A DNA stretch of 10,019 bases from Planctomycetota bacterium (GTDB lineage Bacteria; Planctomycetota; Planctomycetia; Isosphaerales; Isosphaeraceae): positions 1 through 10,019 of the forward strand of contig JAJYCH010000098.1 of the NCBI GenBank assembly GCA_021778575.1. Direction: 5' to 3'. Positions 1 through 6,103 of this stretch are shown here, piece by piece. A program made the translations under genes and the position numbers. Within the stretch, counting starts at the first letter, position 1. The number at the start of each line of letters is the position of its first letter. A model generated the notes under the pieces. The model was not told the DNA's origin. It saw only the letters and a list, made by a program, of their open reading frames with translations, and did no database searches.

Positions 1-128
1 TTATCGCGGACAGCCTGGGCGAGCAGGGGGTACAGGTCGGAAAGCCGGATCGGGACGGACGGGGTGTGGAAATCCTCGACGGTCTCGTCGTCGGGGTGGG
101 GAAAGACGCGAAGTCGTGCGGTGGCCAT
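1..128 (-). CDS. Hypothetical protein, N-terminal part (runs off the left edge)
   Basis: This open frame starts at an ATG whose complement lies at 126-128 and continues past base 1 without a stop, giving 42 visible residues. A purine-rich GAGGAAAT lies just upstream of the ATG and is a good ribosome binding site, which supports both the frame and the start. The visible protein begins MATARLRVFPHPDDETVE and continues with a stretch rich in Pro, Leu and Asp (VPIRLSDLYPLLAQAV). I recognise no catalytic motif. Short proteins with a similar opening, an MATARLRVFP-like strand followed by a leucine-rich helix, are familiar to me as uncharacterised planctomycete proteins, but that is memory and not something shown here. 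There is no signal peptide, so it is probably cytoplasmic. The longer overlapping minus-strand frame at 1-366 is in another frame and lacks a ribosome binding site. Confidence 0.6.
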   Translation of the reverse strand, partial: MATARLRVFPHPDDETVEDFHTPSVPIRLSDLYPLLAQAVRD

Positions 129-160
129 AGGGATTTCCTCCTCCGTGTGGACCTGTGGTC

Positions 161-177
161 GACCCGTGTCTCGGGTC
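161..177. repeat. Short perfect inverted repeat upstream of the left-edge gene
   Basis: The arms GACCCG (161-166) and CGGGTC (172-177) are exact reverse complements around a five-base loop. A GGTCGACC palindrome (157-164) overlaps the left arm. The site lies 33 bases upstream of the start codon of the minus-strand gene, so it could be a 5' leader hairpin or an operator. In DNA this GC-rich a six-base arm can arise by chance. Confidence 0.3.
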
Positions 178-461
178 CAGGCCGCGGGCTTTGTCTGCCA
201 ACCCGTGATCAAGCCCGCTCATCGAGACGGGGTTGCGGGTTGTGGCTTCGTCCTCTGCCGGGTCACTGTCCAATTCTGGTTTCGGCCAGGTTACGACCCG
301 ATCATTACCGAAAACCGGCCCGACCCAGCGAATTGGCGAGTTGTGAGGAACTCGTCTCGCCGTCAAGCCGATTTCTGGATCAGCGCGGTTTCGGTCATCT
401 TGCCCAATCCCGAACCGGTCGGAAGGGTTGCGTCATTCTCCCACGAGCCGGATACTGAAGA

Positions 462-487
462 GATCGGACGGATTTTCCGACCCGATC
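462..487. repeat. Imperfect inverted repeat just upstream of the aldolase gene
   Basis: GATCGG (462-467) pairs with CCGATC (482-487), and inside it CGGA (469-472) pairs with TCCG (476-479) around a TTT loop, with a small internal mismatch (A against AC). It ends 16 bases before the ATG at 504. That position suits an operator or a leader hairpin affecting translation of the aldolase gene. It could also end transcription coming from upstream, but no T-run follows. Confidence 0.4.
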
Positions 488-503
488 ACGCTCCTGAGAA
501 AGC

Positions 504-1439
504 ATGAAAATGATGGATCTTCCCCGACTGCATGGCATCATCCCTCCACTAGCGACCCCGCTGACCCTCGACGGCTCGCTCGACGAGGAGGCACTCAGCC
601 GGCTCGTCGAGTTCCAGATCAACGCGGGGGTCCACGGTCTCTGGGTCCTGGGGACGACGGCCAAGTTCGACCTCCTGACCGACGCCCGCCAGCGCCGGAT
701 CGCCGAGATCGTGGCCGAGGCCGCCAATGGTCGGCTCCCGCTGGTCCTGAACGTCTCGGATCTGGGAACCGATCGGACTCGAGCCCGCGCCGCGATGTTC
801 GACGACCTGCCCTACGACTATTACGCGGTGCTTCCGCCGTGGTACCAACCAATGGCCTGCGCCGAGGTGATCGACTACTACACGACCCTCGCCGATCGGC
901 TGACCCGGCCCCTCGTGATCTACAACGCCCCCTGGATCAACAACCAGCTCAGTTTCGAGCATCTTCGCCAGATTGCCCAGCACCCCCGGATTGTGGGCTG
1001 CAAGGATGTTAACCCGAGCCTGAGCCGGACGCTCGACTGGTCGGTCGTCCAGCGTCGAGAACTGGGGTTCAGCTATCTGCATGGCAACGACCAGATGGCG
1101 ATCTCGACCGAGCTGGGTGCCGATGGCTTCGTTTCGGCCCTCAGTAACCCGTTGCCCGAGCTCACCGTGGCGATCTGGAACGCCGCCCGGGCCGACGACG
1201 CCGCTCGGGCGTTCCGGCTTCAGTCGCAACTCACCCGACTGGCCCGGACCACGGGATTCGGCCCGATGCTGGCCTGCCTCGAAGTTCTTTGCCGGCACCG
1301 CGGACTTCTCCAGAGAATGCTCCCGCCACCACTCCGTTCACTCGATAACGAGATGGCCCGGCGCATCCTCGACGTGGTCGAAGTGGTGGGGCTGTTGCCC
1401 GCGCCTGCTCGGGTCGAATCGTCGGCGCTGGTTTCCTGA
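504..1439 (+). CDS. DapA/NanA-superfamily class I (Schiff-base) aldolase or lyase
   Basis: The 311-residue product is full length for the dihydrodipicolinate synthase / N-acetylneuraminate lyase family of (beta/alpha)8 barrels, which join or split pyruvate-type substrates through a lysine Schiff base. Seen here: the N-terminal GIIPPLATPL strand (11-20); the substrate-carboxylate loop GTT (50-52); the catalytic tyrosine in IYNAP (Y140); and the Schiff-base lysine in GCKD (K167). The arginine two residues after the proline in true DapA (YNxPxR) is isoleucine here, and the usual GTTGE is GTTAK. It is therefore unlikely to make dihydrodipicolinate and more likely handles another keto acid or sugar acid; the substrate cannot be read from sequence. 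The ATG at 504 is followed by in-frame ATGs at 510 and 513; a weak GAGA at 496-499 fits any of them. It is probably cytoplasmic. Neighbouring genes do not reveal a pathway. Confidence 0.88.
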   Translation: MKMMDLPRLHGIIPPLATPLTLDGSLDEEALSRLVEFQINAGVHGLWVLGTTAKFDLLTDARQRRIAEIVAEAANGRLPLVLNVSDLGTDRTRARAAMFDDLPYDYYAVLPPWYQPMACAEVIDYYTTLADRLTRPLVIYNAPWINNQLSFEHLRQIAQHPRIVGCKDVNPSLSRTLDWSVVQRRELGFSYLHGNDQMAISTELGADGFVSALSNPLPELTVAIWNAARADDAARAFRLQSQLTRLARTTGFGPMLACLEVLCRHRGLLQRMLPPPLRSLDNEMARRILDVVEVVGLLPAPARVESSALVS

Positions 1440-1463
1440 TTCCGGGGGTTACACGACCCCGAA
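1440..1463 (+). terminator. Possible intrinsic terminator after the aldolase gene
   Basis: Starting at the base after the stop codon, TTC (1440-1442) and GGGGT (1445-1449) pair with ACCCC (1456-1460) and GAA (1461-1463), leaving a two-base bulge and a six-base loop. A T-rich stretch (GATTTGTT) follows, but it is not a clean T-run. The position directly behind the gene supports a terminator role. Confidence 0.4.
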
Positions 1464-1569
1464 GATTTGTTAAAGTTCGCGACCATCCTGGACGACGCCA
1501 ACGGAACTGGCCCGTCCCACCCTTCAGACCGGCCGATCATTATTCGATCTTCACGGAGGAGCACGGAGC

Positions 1570-2397
1570 ATGGAGGCTCATCGACCACGGTTGGCGATTG
1601 CGCGACGGATCGCGGCGGGTTTCGCCCTGATGCTCTTGCCGGGATTGACCGGAGCCTCGTACCGGACGACGAATTTCGTGGTCGAGGCGACGACTCCCGA
1701 TGTCGCCCGGAAGGTGGCCGAGCATGCCGAGTCGTGCCGGGCCACGATCGCTCGGGCCTGGCTCGGGCATGAACTGACCGCCTGGAGCACCCCCTGTCCG
1801 ATCAAGGTGAAGATCACCCGGGGCGAGGCTGGTGGTTTGACCTCGTTCGGCTTCAGTCGGGGCAAGGTCTCGGACCAGACGATGACCGTCGAGGGGCGTC
1901 TCGACCGGATTCTCGCGTCGAGCTTGCCGCACGAGATCACGCACACGATCTTCGCCGCCTACTTTGGCGGGCCGATGCCGCGCTGGGCTGACGAGGGAGC
2001 TTCGCTCCTGAGCGAAGACCTGCTCGAATTCCGCCGACACGACCAGATCGTGGTCGACCTCATGGCCCGTCGCGGCAACCTGGCTCTGCAAACCTTGTTC
2101 AGCGCCGAGGAATATCCCAGCGACCTGATGGGCTTTTACGGCCAGGGGTACTCGGTCGCCCGGTTCTTGATCGAGTCAGGCGGACGCCCCCGTTTTCTGG
2201 CGTTCGTCCGCGACGGTTCGAAGACCGGCTGGGACGACGCGACGCAGAAACACTATGGGCTCGCCGGAATTCACGAACTCGACCGGGCCTGGCGGTCGTG
2301 GCACAAGGTCGGCGTCGAGGCTCCCACCAATCGGTCGAGTTCCGCTGCGGCCCTGCTGGTCTCGGGCCGTCCTCGAAGCGAGTCGGGCGGCCAGTAA
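1570..2397 (+). CDS. Exported peptidase-MA-like zinc metallopeptidase
   Basis: The 275-residue product has a basic N-terminus followed by a hydrophobic stretch (about 14-29, IAAGFALMLLPGLTGA), consistent with a signal peptide and export to the periplasm. The core carries a gluzincin zinc site: HEITH at 121-125 (two histidine ligands and the catalytic glutamate), then RWADEGAS at 138-145, where E142 would be the third ligand. Spacing and surrounding residues match the peptidase-MA-like family, whose hallmark is a P-x-W-x-x-EG block after HExxH. Further on, a YGQGYSVARFL helix (190-200) is also typical of these enzymes. The substrate is unknown. The start at 1570 is supported by GGAGGA at 1555-1560. 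The C-terminal tail (about 252-275), rich in Ser, Arg and Gly, looks disordered. The gene follows the aldolase gene after 130 bases with a possible terminator between, so it is probably transcribed on its own. Confidence 0.8.
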   Translation: MEAHRPRLAIARRIAAGFALMLLPGLTGASYRTTNFVVEATTPDVARKVAEHAESCRATIARAWLGHELTAWSTPCPIKVKITRGEAGGLTSFGFSRGKVSDQTMTVEGRLDRILASSLPHEITHTIFAAYFGGPMPRWADEGASLLSEDLLEFRRHDQIVVDLMARRGNLALQTLFSAEEYPSDLMGFYGQGYSVARFLIESGGRPRFLAFVRDGSKTGWDDATQKHYGLAGIHELDRAWRSWHKVGVEAPTNRSSSAAALLVSGRPRSESGGQ

Positions 2398-2508
2398 CCG
2401 GTTCCTGACGACTGAATTCAGGGTGAGACTCTTGCCCGGAGCCACCGTGTCGGTTATTCCTGCATGGATGAAGGGATCATCAATCTCCCTTGGCACCGGG
2501 CCTTACTC

Positions 2509-2964
2509 ATGAGCCTCGAACAGGGTCACAGCCGATTTCTTCGAGCCGCCATCGACGAGGCCCGAGCCGGACTGGCGGAAGGGGGCATCCCGATCGGTTC
2601 GGTCCTGGTGATCGACGGAAAGATCGTTGGCCAGGGTCATAACCGACGGGTCCAGCGTTCCAGCGCGATCCTTCACGCCGAGATGGACTGTCTGGAGAAC
2701 GCCGGTCGGCTGACCGCGGCCGACTATCAAAAGGCGACGCTCTACTCGACCCTATCCCCCTGCGATATGTGCAGCGGGACGGCCTTGCTCTATAAGATCC
2801 CCCGGATCGTGATCGGCGAGAACCGGACCTTTCAGGGTCCCGAGGATTATCTCCGGTCACGAGGGGTCGAGCTCGAAATCCTCGACGATCCCGAGTGCAT
2901 CGCCCTGATGACCGAATTCATCGCGGCTCGACCGGAACTCTGGAATGAAGACATCGGGATCTGA
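2509..2964 (+). CDS. Cytosine deaminase, yeast FCY1 type (CDA-fold nucleobase deaminase)
   Basis: The product (151 residues from this start) resembles yeast cytosine deaminase almost end to end: EGGIPIG near the N-terminus, GHNRR, LHAEMDCLENAGRL, TLYSTLSPCDMC, IPRIVIGEN and a C-terminal ELWNEDIG. Zinc ligands are H56, C85 and C88, with catalytic E58. The yeast base-pocket residues (Asn of GHN, Phe after GEN, Trp and Asp of the C-terminal WxEDIG) are all present, which argues for hydrolysis of cytosine to uracil and ammonia in pyrimidine salvage. Yeast cytosine deaminase also takes 5-fluorocytosine. It is unrelated in fold to E. coli CodA. An in-frame ATG at 2464 would add 15 residues; I prefer 2509 because the family aligns from there, though neither start has a strong ribosome binding site. 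The membrane-protein gene follows 59 bases downstream and may share its transcript. Guanine deaminase or tRNA adenosine deaminase are less likely alternatives. Confidence 0.87.
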   Translation: MSLEQGHSRFLRAAIDEARAGLAEGGIPIGSVLVIDGKIVGQGHNRRVQRSSAILHAEMDCLENAGRLTAADYQKATLYSTLSPCDMCSGTALLYKIPRIVIGENRTFQGPEDYLRSRGVELEILDDPECIALMTEFIAARPELWNEDIGI

Positions 2965-3023
2965 GCGAACTTCTTCTGACTGTTTGATCCGAATCCTCCG
3001 ATGAATTAACGAAGGAATGATCG

Positions 3024-3437
3024 ATGCGCAAGTTCCTGTTGGAGTTCGTGCCTGGTCTGATCGGTGGTTTGATCGGCGGAGTCGTCGGCTATTTCGCGTT
3101 CCAGTGGCTCTTAGGATATGGTCTGTTTGCCCCCATCTTGCCGGGTGCATTGACCGGTCTGGGCTGCGGACTGCTGTCGAGAACCGACTCGACACGTCGG
3201 GGAATCCTCTGTGCGATCGAAGCGGCGGTGATCGGCGCTGTTTCTTACAGACGCTTGATGAACCCACCGTTTGAAACTGATGGTACATACTGGGACTTCG
3301 CCACGAAAATCCATAAACTGCCGCCACCGACTCTCCTGATGCTCGGTTTTGGCGTGGTTCTGGGTTTTTGGTGGGGTCGAGAATGCAGTCTGAGAGGCTG
3401 GAAATATCGCCCGAAACCCGGTGATCCGGTCGATTAA
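3024..3437 (+). CDS. Small four-helix inner-membrane protein with a glycine zipper
   Basis: I do not recognise the family. The 137-residue product has four likely membrane segments at about 8-30, 34-52, 59-76 and 101-118. Segment 1 has glycines at 11, 14, 15, 18, 19 and 22, giving two interleaved GxxxG ladders on one helix, a pattern that promotes helix packing or oligomerisation. The loop between segments 3 and 4 (about 77-100) and the C-terminal tail (119-137, several Lys and Arg) are polar. The start at 3024 is supported by AAGGAA at 3012-3017. The 59-base gap after the deaminase gene allows co-transcription, but four short helices are far too few for a cytosine permease, so no functional link is shown. 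Base composition in the second half is slightly less GC-rich than in the neighbours. Confidence 0.72.
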   Translation: MRKFLLEFVPGLIGGLIGGVVGYFAFQWLLGYGLFAPILPGALTGLGCGLLSRTDSTRRGILCAIEAAVIGAVSYRRLMNPPFETDGTYWDFATKIHKLPPPTLLMLGFGVVLGFWWGRECSLRGWKYRPKPGDPVD

Positions 3438-3438
3438 A

Positions 3439-3462
3439 CCGCTTTTTGAGTGGCTATAGCGG
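3439..3462 (-). terminator. Weak hairpin in the convergent gap between membrane-protein gene and purK
   Basis: CCGCT (3439-3443) pairs with AGCGG (3458-3462) around a 14-base loop. Read on the minus strand, the hairpin is followed by TTTAAT, so it might end the purK transcript, and it also lies directly behind the plus-strand stop codon. The stem is only five base pairs, so this is tentative. Confidence 0.25.
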
Positions 3463-3513
3463 CTGATCCGGCGTAGGGTGGGCTCGCGACACCAAATCTG
3501 CAGGCCGCTCTCA

Positions 3514-4671
3514 TCACCGCTCGATCAAGGCCCGGCGCGCGGCGATCGCTCGATCCAGCGCCGTGTCGGCGTCGGGGTCGAGCACGGTAAGATGCCCCAT
3601 CTTCCGGCCGGGTGCGGCCGTCTGCTTGCCGTAAAGGTGGAGCTTCACTCCCGGGTCGCGGTTCCACATCGCCGACCAGTTGGGCTCGCCATCCTTCCAG
3701 AGATCGCCGAGCAGGTTGACCATCGACGCCGGCATCGCCAGGTCGGTCGAACCGAGCGGAAGCCCGCAGAGTGCCCGGACCTGCTGCTCGAACTGGCTGG
3801 TGACGGCCGCCTCAATCGTTAGGTGGCCCGAGTTGTGCGGTCGAGGCGCGATCTCGTTGATCAGCAATCGCCCCTCGATCGTCAGGAAGAACTCCACCGT
3901 CAAAACGCCGACCGTCCCCAGCGCCTGAGCCACGGCCAGTGCCAGATCCTGGGCTTCGTGCGAAACAATCGGCCCGACCGACGCCGGCATCACCGTCGAG
4001 TCGAGAATATGCCGCTCGTGCCGGTTCAAGCCGACAGGATAGGTCAAGGCTTTACCGTCCGCCCCTCGGGCGACGACCACCGAGACCTCCGAGGCAAAAC
4101 GAACCCAACCTTCGGCCACGCAATTGACCCGGCCAAGCTGATTCCAGGCGGATAAGGCCTGGCTCGCCTCGTCGATCCGGACCTGCCCCTTGCCGTCGTA
4201 GCCCGAGTCGGCGGTTTTGAGGATGATCGGCAGTCCGAGGCCCCGAACCGCTTCGGCCAGCTCGACCTCGGTCCGGACCGGTCGCCAGGGGGCGAGCGGC
4301 AGGTTGTTTCGAGCCAGAAAAGTCTTCTCGCGGAGCCGGTTCTGGCTCACCCAGACCGTCCTCCAGCCCGGTCGGACCGGTCGGGTCCGGGCCAGCCAGC
4401 GAAGGGCGGGAGCCGAGACATTCTCGAACTCGACGGTCACCGCCTCGGCATGGCCGGCGAAATTCCGGAGAGCGGACAAGCTGTCGGGAGGACCGACGAC
4501 CGACCAGTGAGCGACCTGCGCACCCGGTCCATCGGGGATCGCGCCGAGAACCCCGGCCCGGTAGCCCAGACGCTGCGCCGCCTGGATGAACATCCGGCCA
4601 AGCTGGCCGCCGCCGATCACTCCCAGCGAAGCGGGCGGTCGCAAGACGATCGACGGCTCGGGTACGTTCAT
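3514..4671 (-). CDS. purK: N5-carboxyaminoimidazole ribonucleotide synthase
   Basis: PurK is an ATP-grasp enzyme that carboxylates aminoimidazole ribonucleotide on N5 with ATP and bicarbonate; PurE then moves the carboxylate to C4, in the middle of purine synthesis. The 385-residue length is normal. Seen in order: the N-terminal [11 protein letters not shown] nucleotide-fold motif (17-27); VEFENV (80-85); the ATP-binding GYDGKGQ loop (157-163); the metal-binding pair VEFF (E260 at 259-262) and [12 protein letters not shown] (272-283); and the C-terminal YGK (347-349) with GRKMGHL (355-361). These are signature PurK blocks, so confusion with PurT or other ATP-grasp ligases is unlikely. The start codon overlaps the purE stop by four bases (ATGA), so the two are translationally coupled. 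No key residue appears to be missing. Confidence 0.96.
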   Translation of the reverse strand: MNVPEPSIVLRPPASLGVIGGGQLGRMFIQAAQRLGYRAGVLGAIPDGPGAQVAHWSVVGPPDSLSALRNFAGHAEAVTVEFENVSAPALRWLARTRPVRPGWRTVWVSQNRLREKTFLARNNLPLAPWRPVRTEVELAEAVRGLGLPIILKTADSGYDGKGQVRIDEASQALSAWNQLGRVNCVAEGWVRFASEVSVVVARGADGKALTYPVGLNRHERHILDSTVMPASVGPIVSHEAQDLALAVAQALGTVGVLTVEFFLTIEGRLLINEIAPRPHNSGHLTIEAAVTSQFEQQVRALCGLPLGSTDLAMPASMVNLLGDLWKDGEPNWSAMWNRDPGVKLHLYGKQTAAPGRKMGHLTVLDPDADTALDRAIAARRALIER

Positions 4672-5162
4672 TGGGGCGACTCGTCGACGCTTTGCGTCTG
4701 CTGGCTCCGATACAAACTCAAGGCCTCACGCACTTTAGGGTCGGTCCTCGCCAGGATCGCCGCCGCGAGCAGACCGGCATTCGCCGCGCCCGCCGGGCCG
4801 ATGGCCAGCGTTCCGACCGGAATTCCTTTTGGCATCTGGACGATCGACAAGAGCGAATCGACCCCTCGCAGGACCTTGCTTTCGACCGGAACGCCGAGCA
4901 CGGGCAAGATTGTCAGCGCCGCGACCATCCCCGGCAGGTGCGCGGCACCGCCGGCCCCGGCGATGATCAGCTCGATCCCTCGTTCCTCGGCCGTCCGGGC
5001 ATACGCAAAAAGCCGGTCGGGCGTCCGATGGGCCGAGATCACCCGCGATTCATGGGCGATCCCCAGCGAGGTCAGAATCTCCGAGGCATGACGGAGAGTC
5101 TCCCAGTCCGACCGACTTCCCATGATGACCCCGACCCTGGGGCTAAGTTCCGCTGTCGACAT
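4668..5162 (-). CDS. purE: N5-carboxyaminoimidazole ribonucleotide mutase (class I PurE)
   Basis: PurE converts N5-carboxyaminoimidazole ribonucleotide to the 4-carboxy isomer, directly using the PurK product. The 164-residue length fits bacterial class I PurE. Signature blocks are GSRSDW (15-20), SAHRTP (43-48, containing catalytic H45), [11 protein letters not shown] (69-79) and the [11 protein letters not shown] substrate loop (103-113), followed by the conserved AIG-AGA-NA-LLAA helix. The presence of purK immediately downstream confirms the two-enzyme bacterial route rather than the class II route that uses carbon dioxide directly. The start at 5162 is preceded on the minus strand by AAGG, a modest ribosome binding site. 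The 116-base gap to the oxidoreductase gene is rather AT-rich and could carry a purine-responsive promoter, but I see no clear operator. Confidence 0.95.
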   Translation of the reverse strand: MSTAELSPRVGVIMGSRSDWETLRHASEILTSLGIAHESRVISAHRTPDRLFAYARTAEERGIELIIAGAGGAAHLPGMVAALTILPVLGVPVESKVLRGVDSLLSIVQMPKGIPVGTLAIGPAGAANAGLLAAAILARTDPKVREALSLYRSQQTQSVDESPQ

Positions 5163-5278
5163 GCAACCTTGCTTCGTTGAGGGTCGATTGTTCGCGCGAC
5201 GTTCCGATCAAAAAGATCATTCCACCATATCATGCCGACCAGCCAAAATTCGACCTTCCGGTCCAGATGCCGGTCCGG

Positions 5279-6016
5279 TTACCAGAATCGTTCTTCGAGC
5301 CAGGGGTCGCCGTGGTTGTGATAGCCGTTCTCCTCCCAGAATCCCGGGCGATCCTCGGCCAGAAATTCGACCCCTCGGACCCACTTGGCGCTCTTCCAGG
5401 CGTAAAGTCGGGGGACGACGAGCCGAAGCGGCCAGCCGTGGTCGGGTGTGAGGGGATGACCATCATGCGACCAGGCAAACAAGCAATCATCGCCGAGGAA
5501 ATCGTCGATCGGCAGATTTGTGGTGTAGCCCTGCTCGGCGTGGATCAGGACGAATCGAGCTTCGGGCCGGATGCGCACCTGCTTCATCAGCTCGGCCACG
5601 CGAACGCCTTCCCACGAGTTATCGAGTCGGCTCCAGCGCGTGACGCAATGCATGTCGGCCGCCACGACGCTGGCGGGGAATGATCGGAACTCTTTCCAGT
5701 TCCAGGATTTCGGTTCTTCGACCGCACCGAGGATTCGCAGGTTCCAGGTGGTCAGATCGACCTTGGGAGTCGAACCGATATGGAGAACGGGCCACCGGTT
5801 TGTCTGGTGTTGACCTCGGGGGACGCGGACCTCTCGAAGGGTATCCGAGCTGATGAATCGGGGAAGGTCGGTATTCTCCCGGTTGATCAAGATCGGTGCC
5901 GGCGGCGGTTTCACCAGGCTGACGATCCCTCGGGCCGCGATCCGGGCCAGTGAGAGCCAACCCGGCGCGGAGGGGGATGAACCGCTTGAGTCGTCTGGCT
6001 TCGTTTTGTCGGACAT
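5279..6016 (-). CDS. Sulfite-oxidase-like molybdopterin-dependent oxidoreductase, cytoplasmic
   Basis: The 245-residue product matches the oxidoreductase molybdopterin-binding family (the sulfite oxidase / YedY fold). The molybdenum-coordinating cysteine is C124 in ADMHCVTRWSRLDNSWEGV (120-138), and the C-terminal half carries GHPLTPDHGWPLRLVVP (186-202), YAWKSAKWVRG (205-215) and the terminal GYHNHGDPW (231-239), all typical of compact bacterial sulfite-oxidase-like proteins. No twin-arginine signal, haem domain or dimerisation domain is present; the N-terminal 45 residues look unstructured. It therefore probably acts in the cytoplasm on an unknown substrate, and 'sulfite oxidase' should be read as a family name only. 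The ATG at 6016 has GAGGGA upstream on the minus strand. It lies upstream of purE in the same direction, but the 116-base gap leaves co-transcription uncertain and no chemical link to purine synthesis is evident. Confidence 0.87.
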   Translation of the reverse strand: MSDKTKPDDSSGSSPSAPGWLSLARIAARGIVSLVKPPPAPILINRENTDLPRFISSDTLREVRVPRGQHQTNRWPVLHIGSTPKVDLTTWNLRILGAVEEPKSWNWKEFRSFPASVVAADMHCVTRWSRLDNSWEGVRVAELMKQVRIRPEARFVLIHAEQGYTTNLPIDDFLGDDCLFAWSHDGHPLTPDHGWPLRLVVPRLYAWKSAKWVRGVEFLAEDRPGFWEENGYHNHGDPWLEERFW

Positions 6017-6103
6017 CGTGGTAGTCCCTCAGCTCGGGTCGGAAGGAAGCCGGCGTCCCGTTTGCGACGGATACGAGGTGACTACCGATCCGGGGACATT
6101 CCC

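Larger units (their letters stand above)
129..503. other. Gene-free intergenic region
   Basis: This 375-base stretch separates the divergent starts of the partial left-edge gene and the aldolase gene. Open frames crossing it have no good start site and encode arginine- and proline-rich sequence typical of non-coding high-GC DNA. I see no tRNA-like cloverleaf. It holds two short inverted repeats (161-177 and 462-487, listed separately), and presumably the promoters for both flanking genes. A weak sigma-70-like pair, TTGCGT at 428-433 and GATACT at 451-456 with a 17-base spacer, is the best promoter guess for the aldolase gene. Confidence 0.6.

Noticed and set aside
549..1298. A 249-codon minus-strand frame opposite the aldolase gene
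   Set aside because: Antisense shadow of a gene with clear family motifs; its composition (many Arg, Gly, Pro and Val) fits a shadow and no domain is visible.
2464..2508. A 15-residue N-terminal extension of the deaminase from the ATG at 2464
   Set aside because: The FCY1 family aligns from about 2509 and the extension has no ribosome binding site at a suitable distance; it remains possible because the 2509 start is also weak.
504..3437. The aldolase, protease, deaminase and membrane-protein genes as one new functional cassette
   Set aside because: Only strand and proximity link them. Separate ribosome binding sites, gaps above 100 bases and a possible terminator after the aldolase argue against a single operon, and their activities do not form a pathway.
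5206..5218. GATC-AAAAA-GATC, a possible operator or terminator before purE
   Set aside because: Arms of four bases made of a self-palindromic tetranucleotide are too short to be significant.
5177..5683. A 168-codon plus-strand frame across the gap before purE and the oxidoreductase gene
   Set aside because: It is mostly antisense to the well-supported oxidoreductase and has no start signal or domain.
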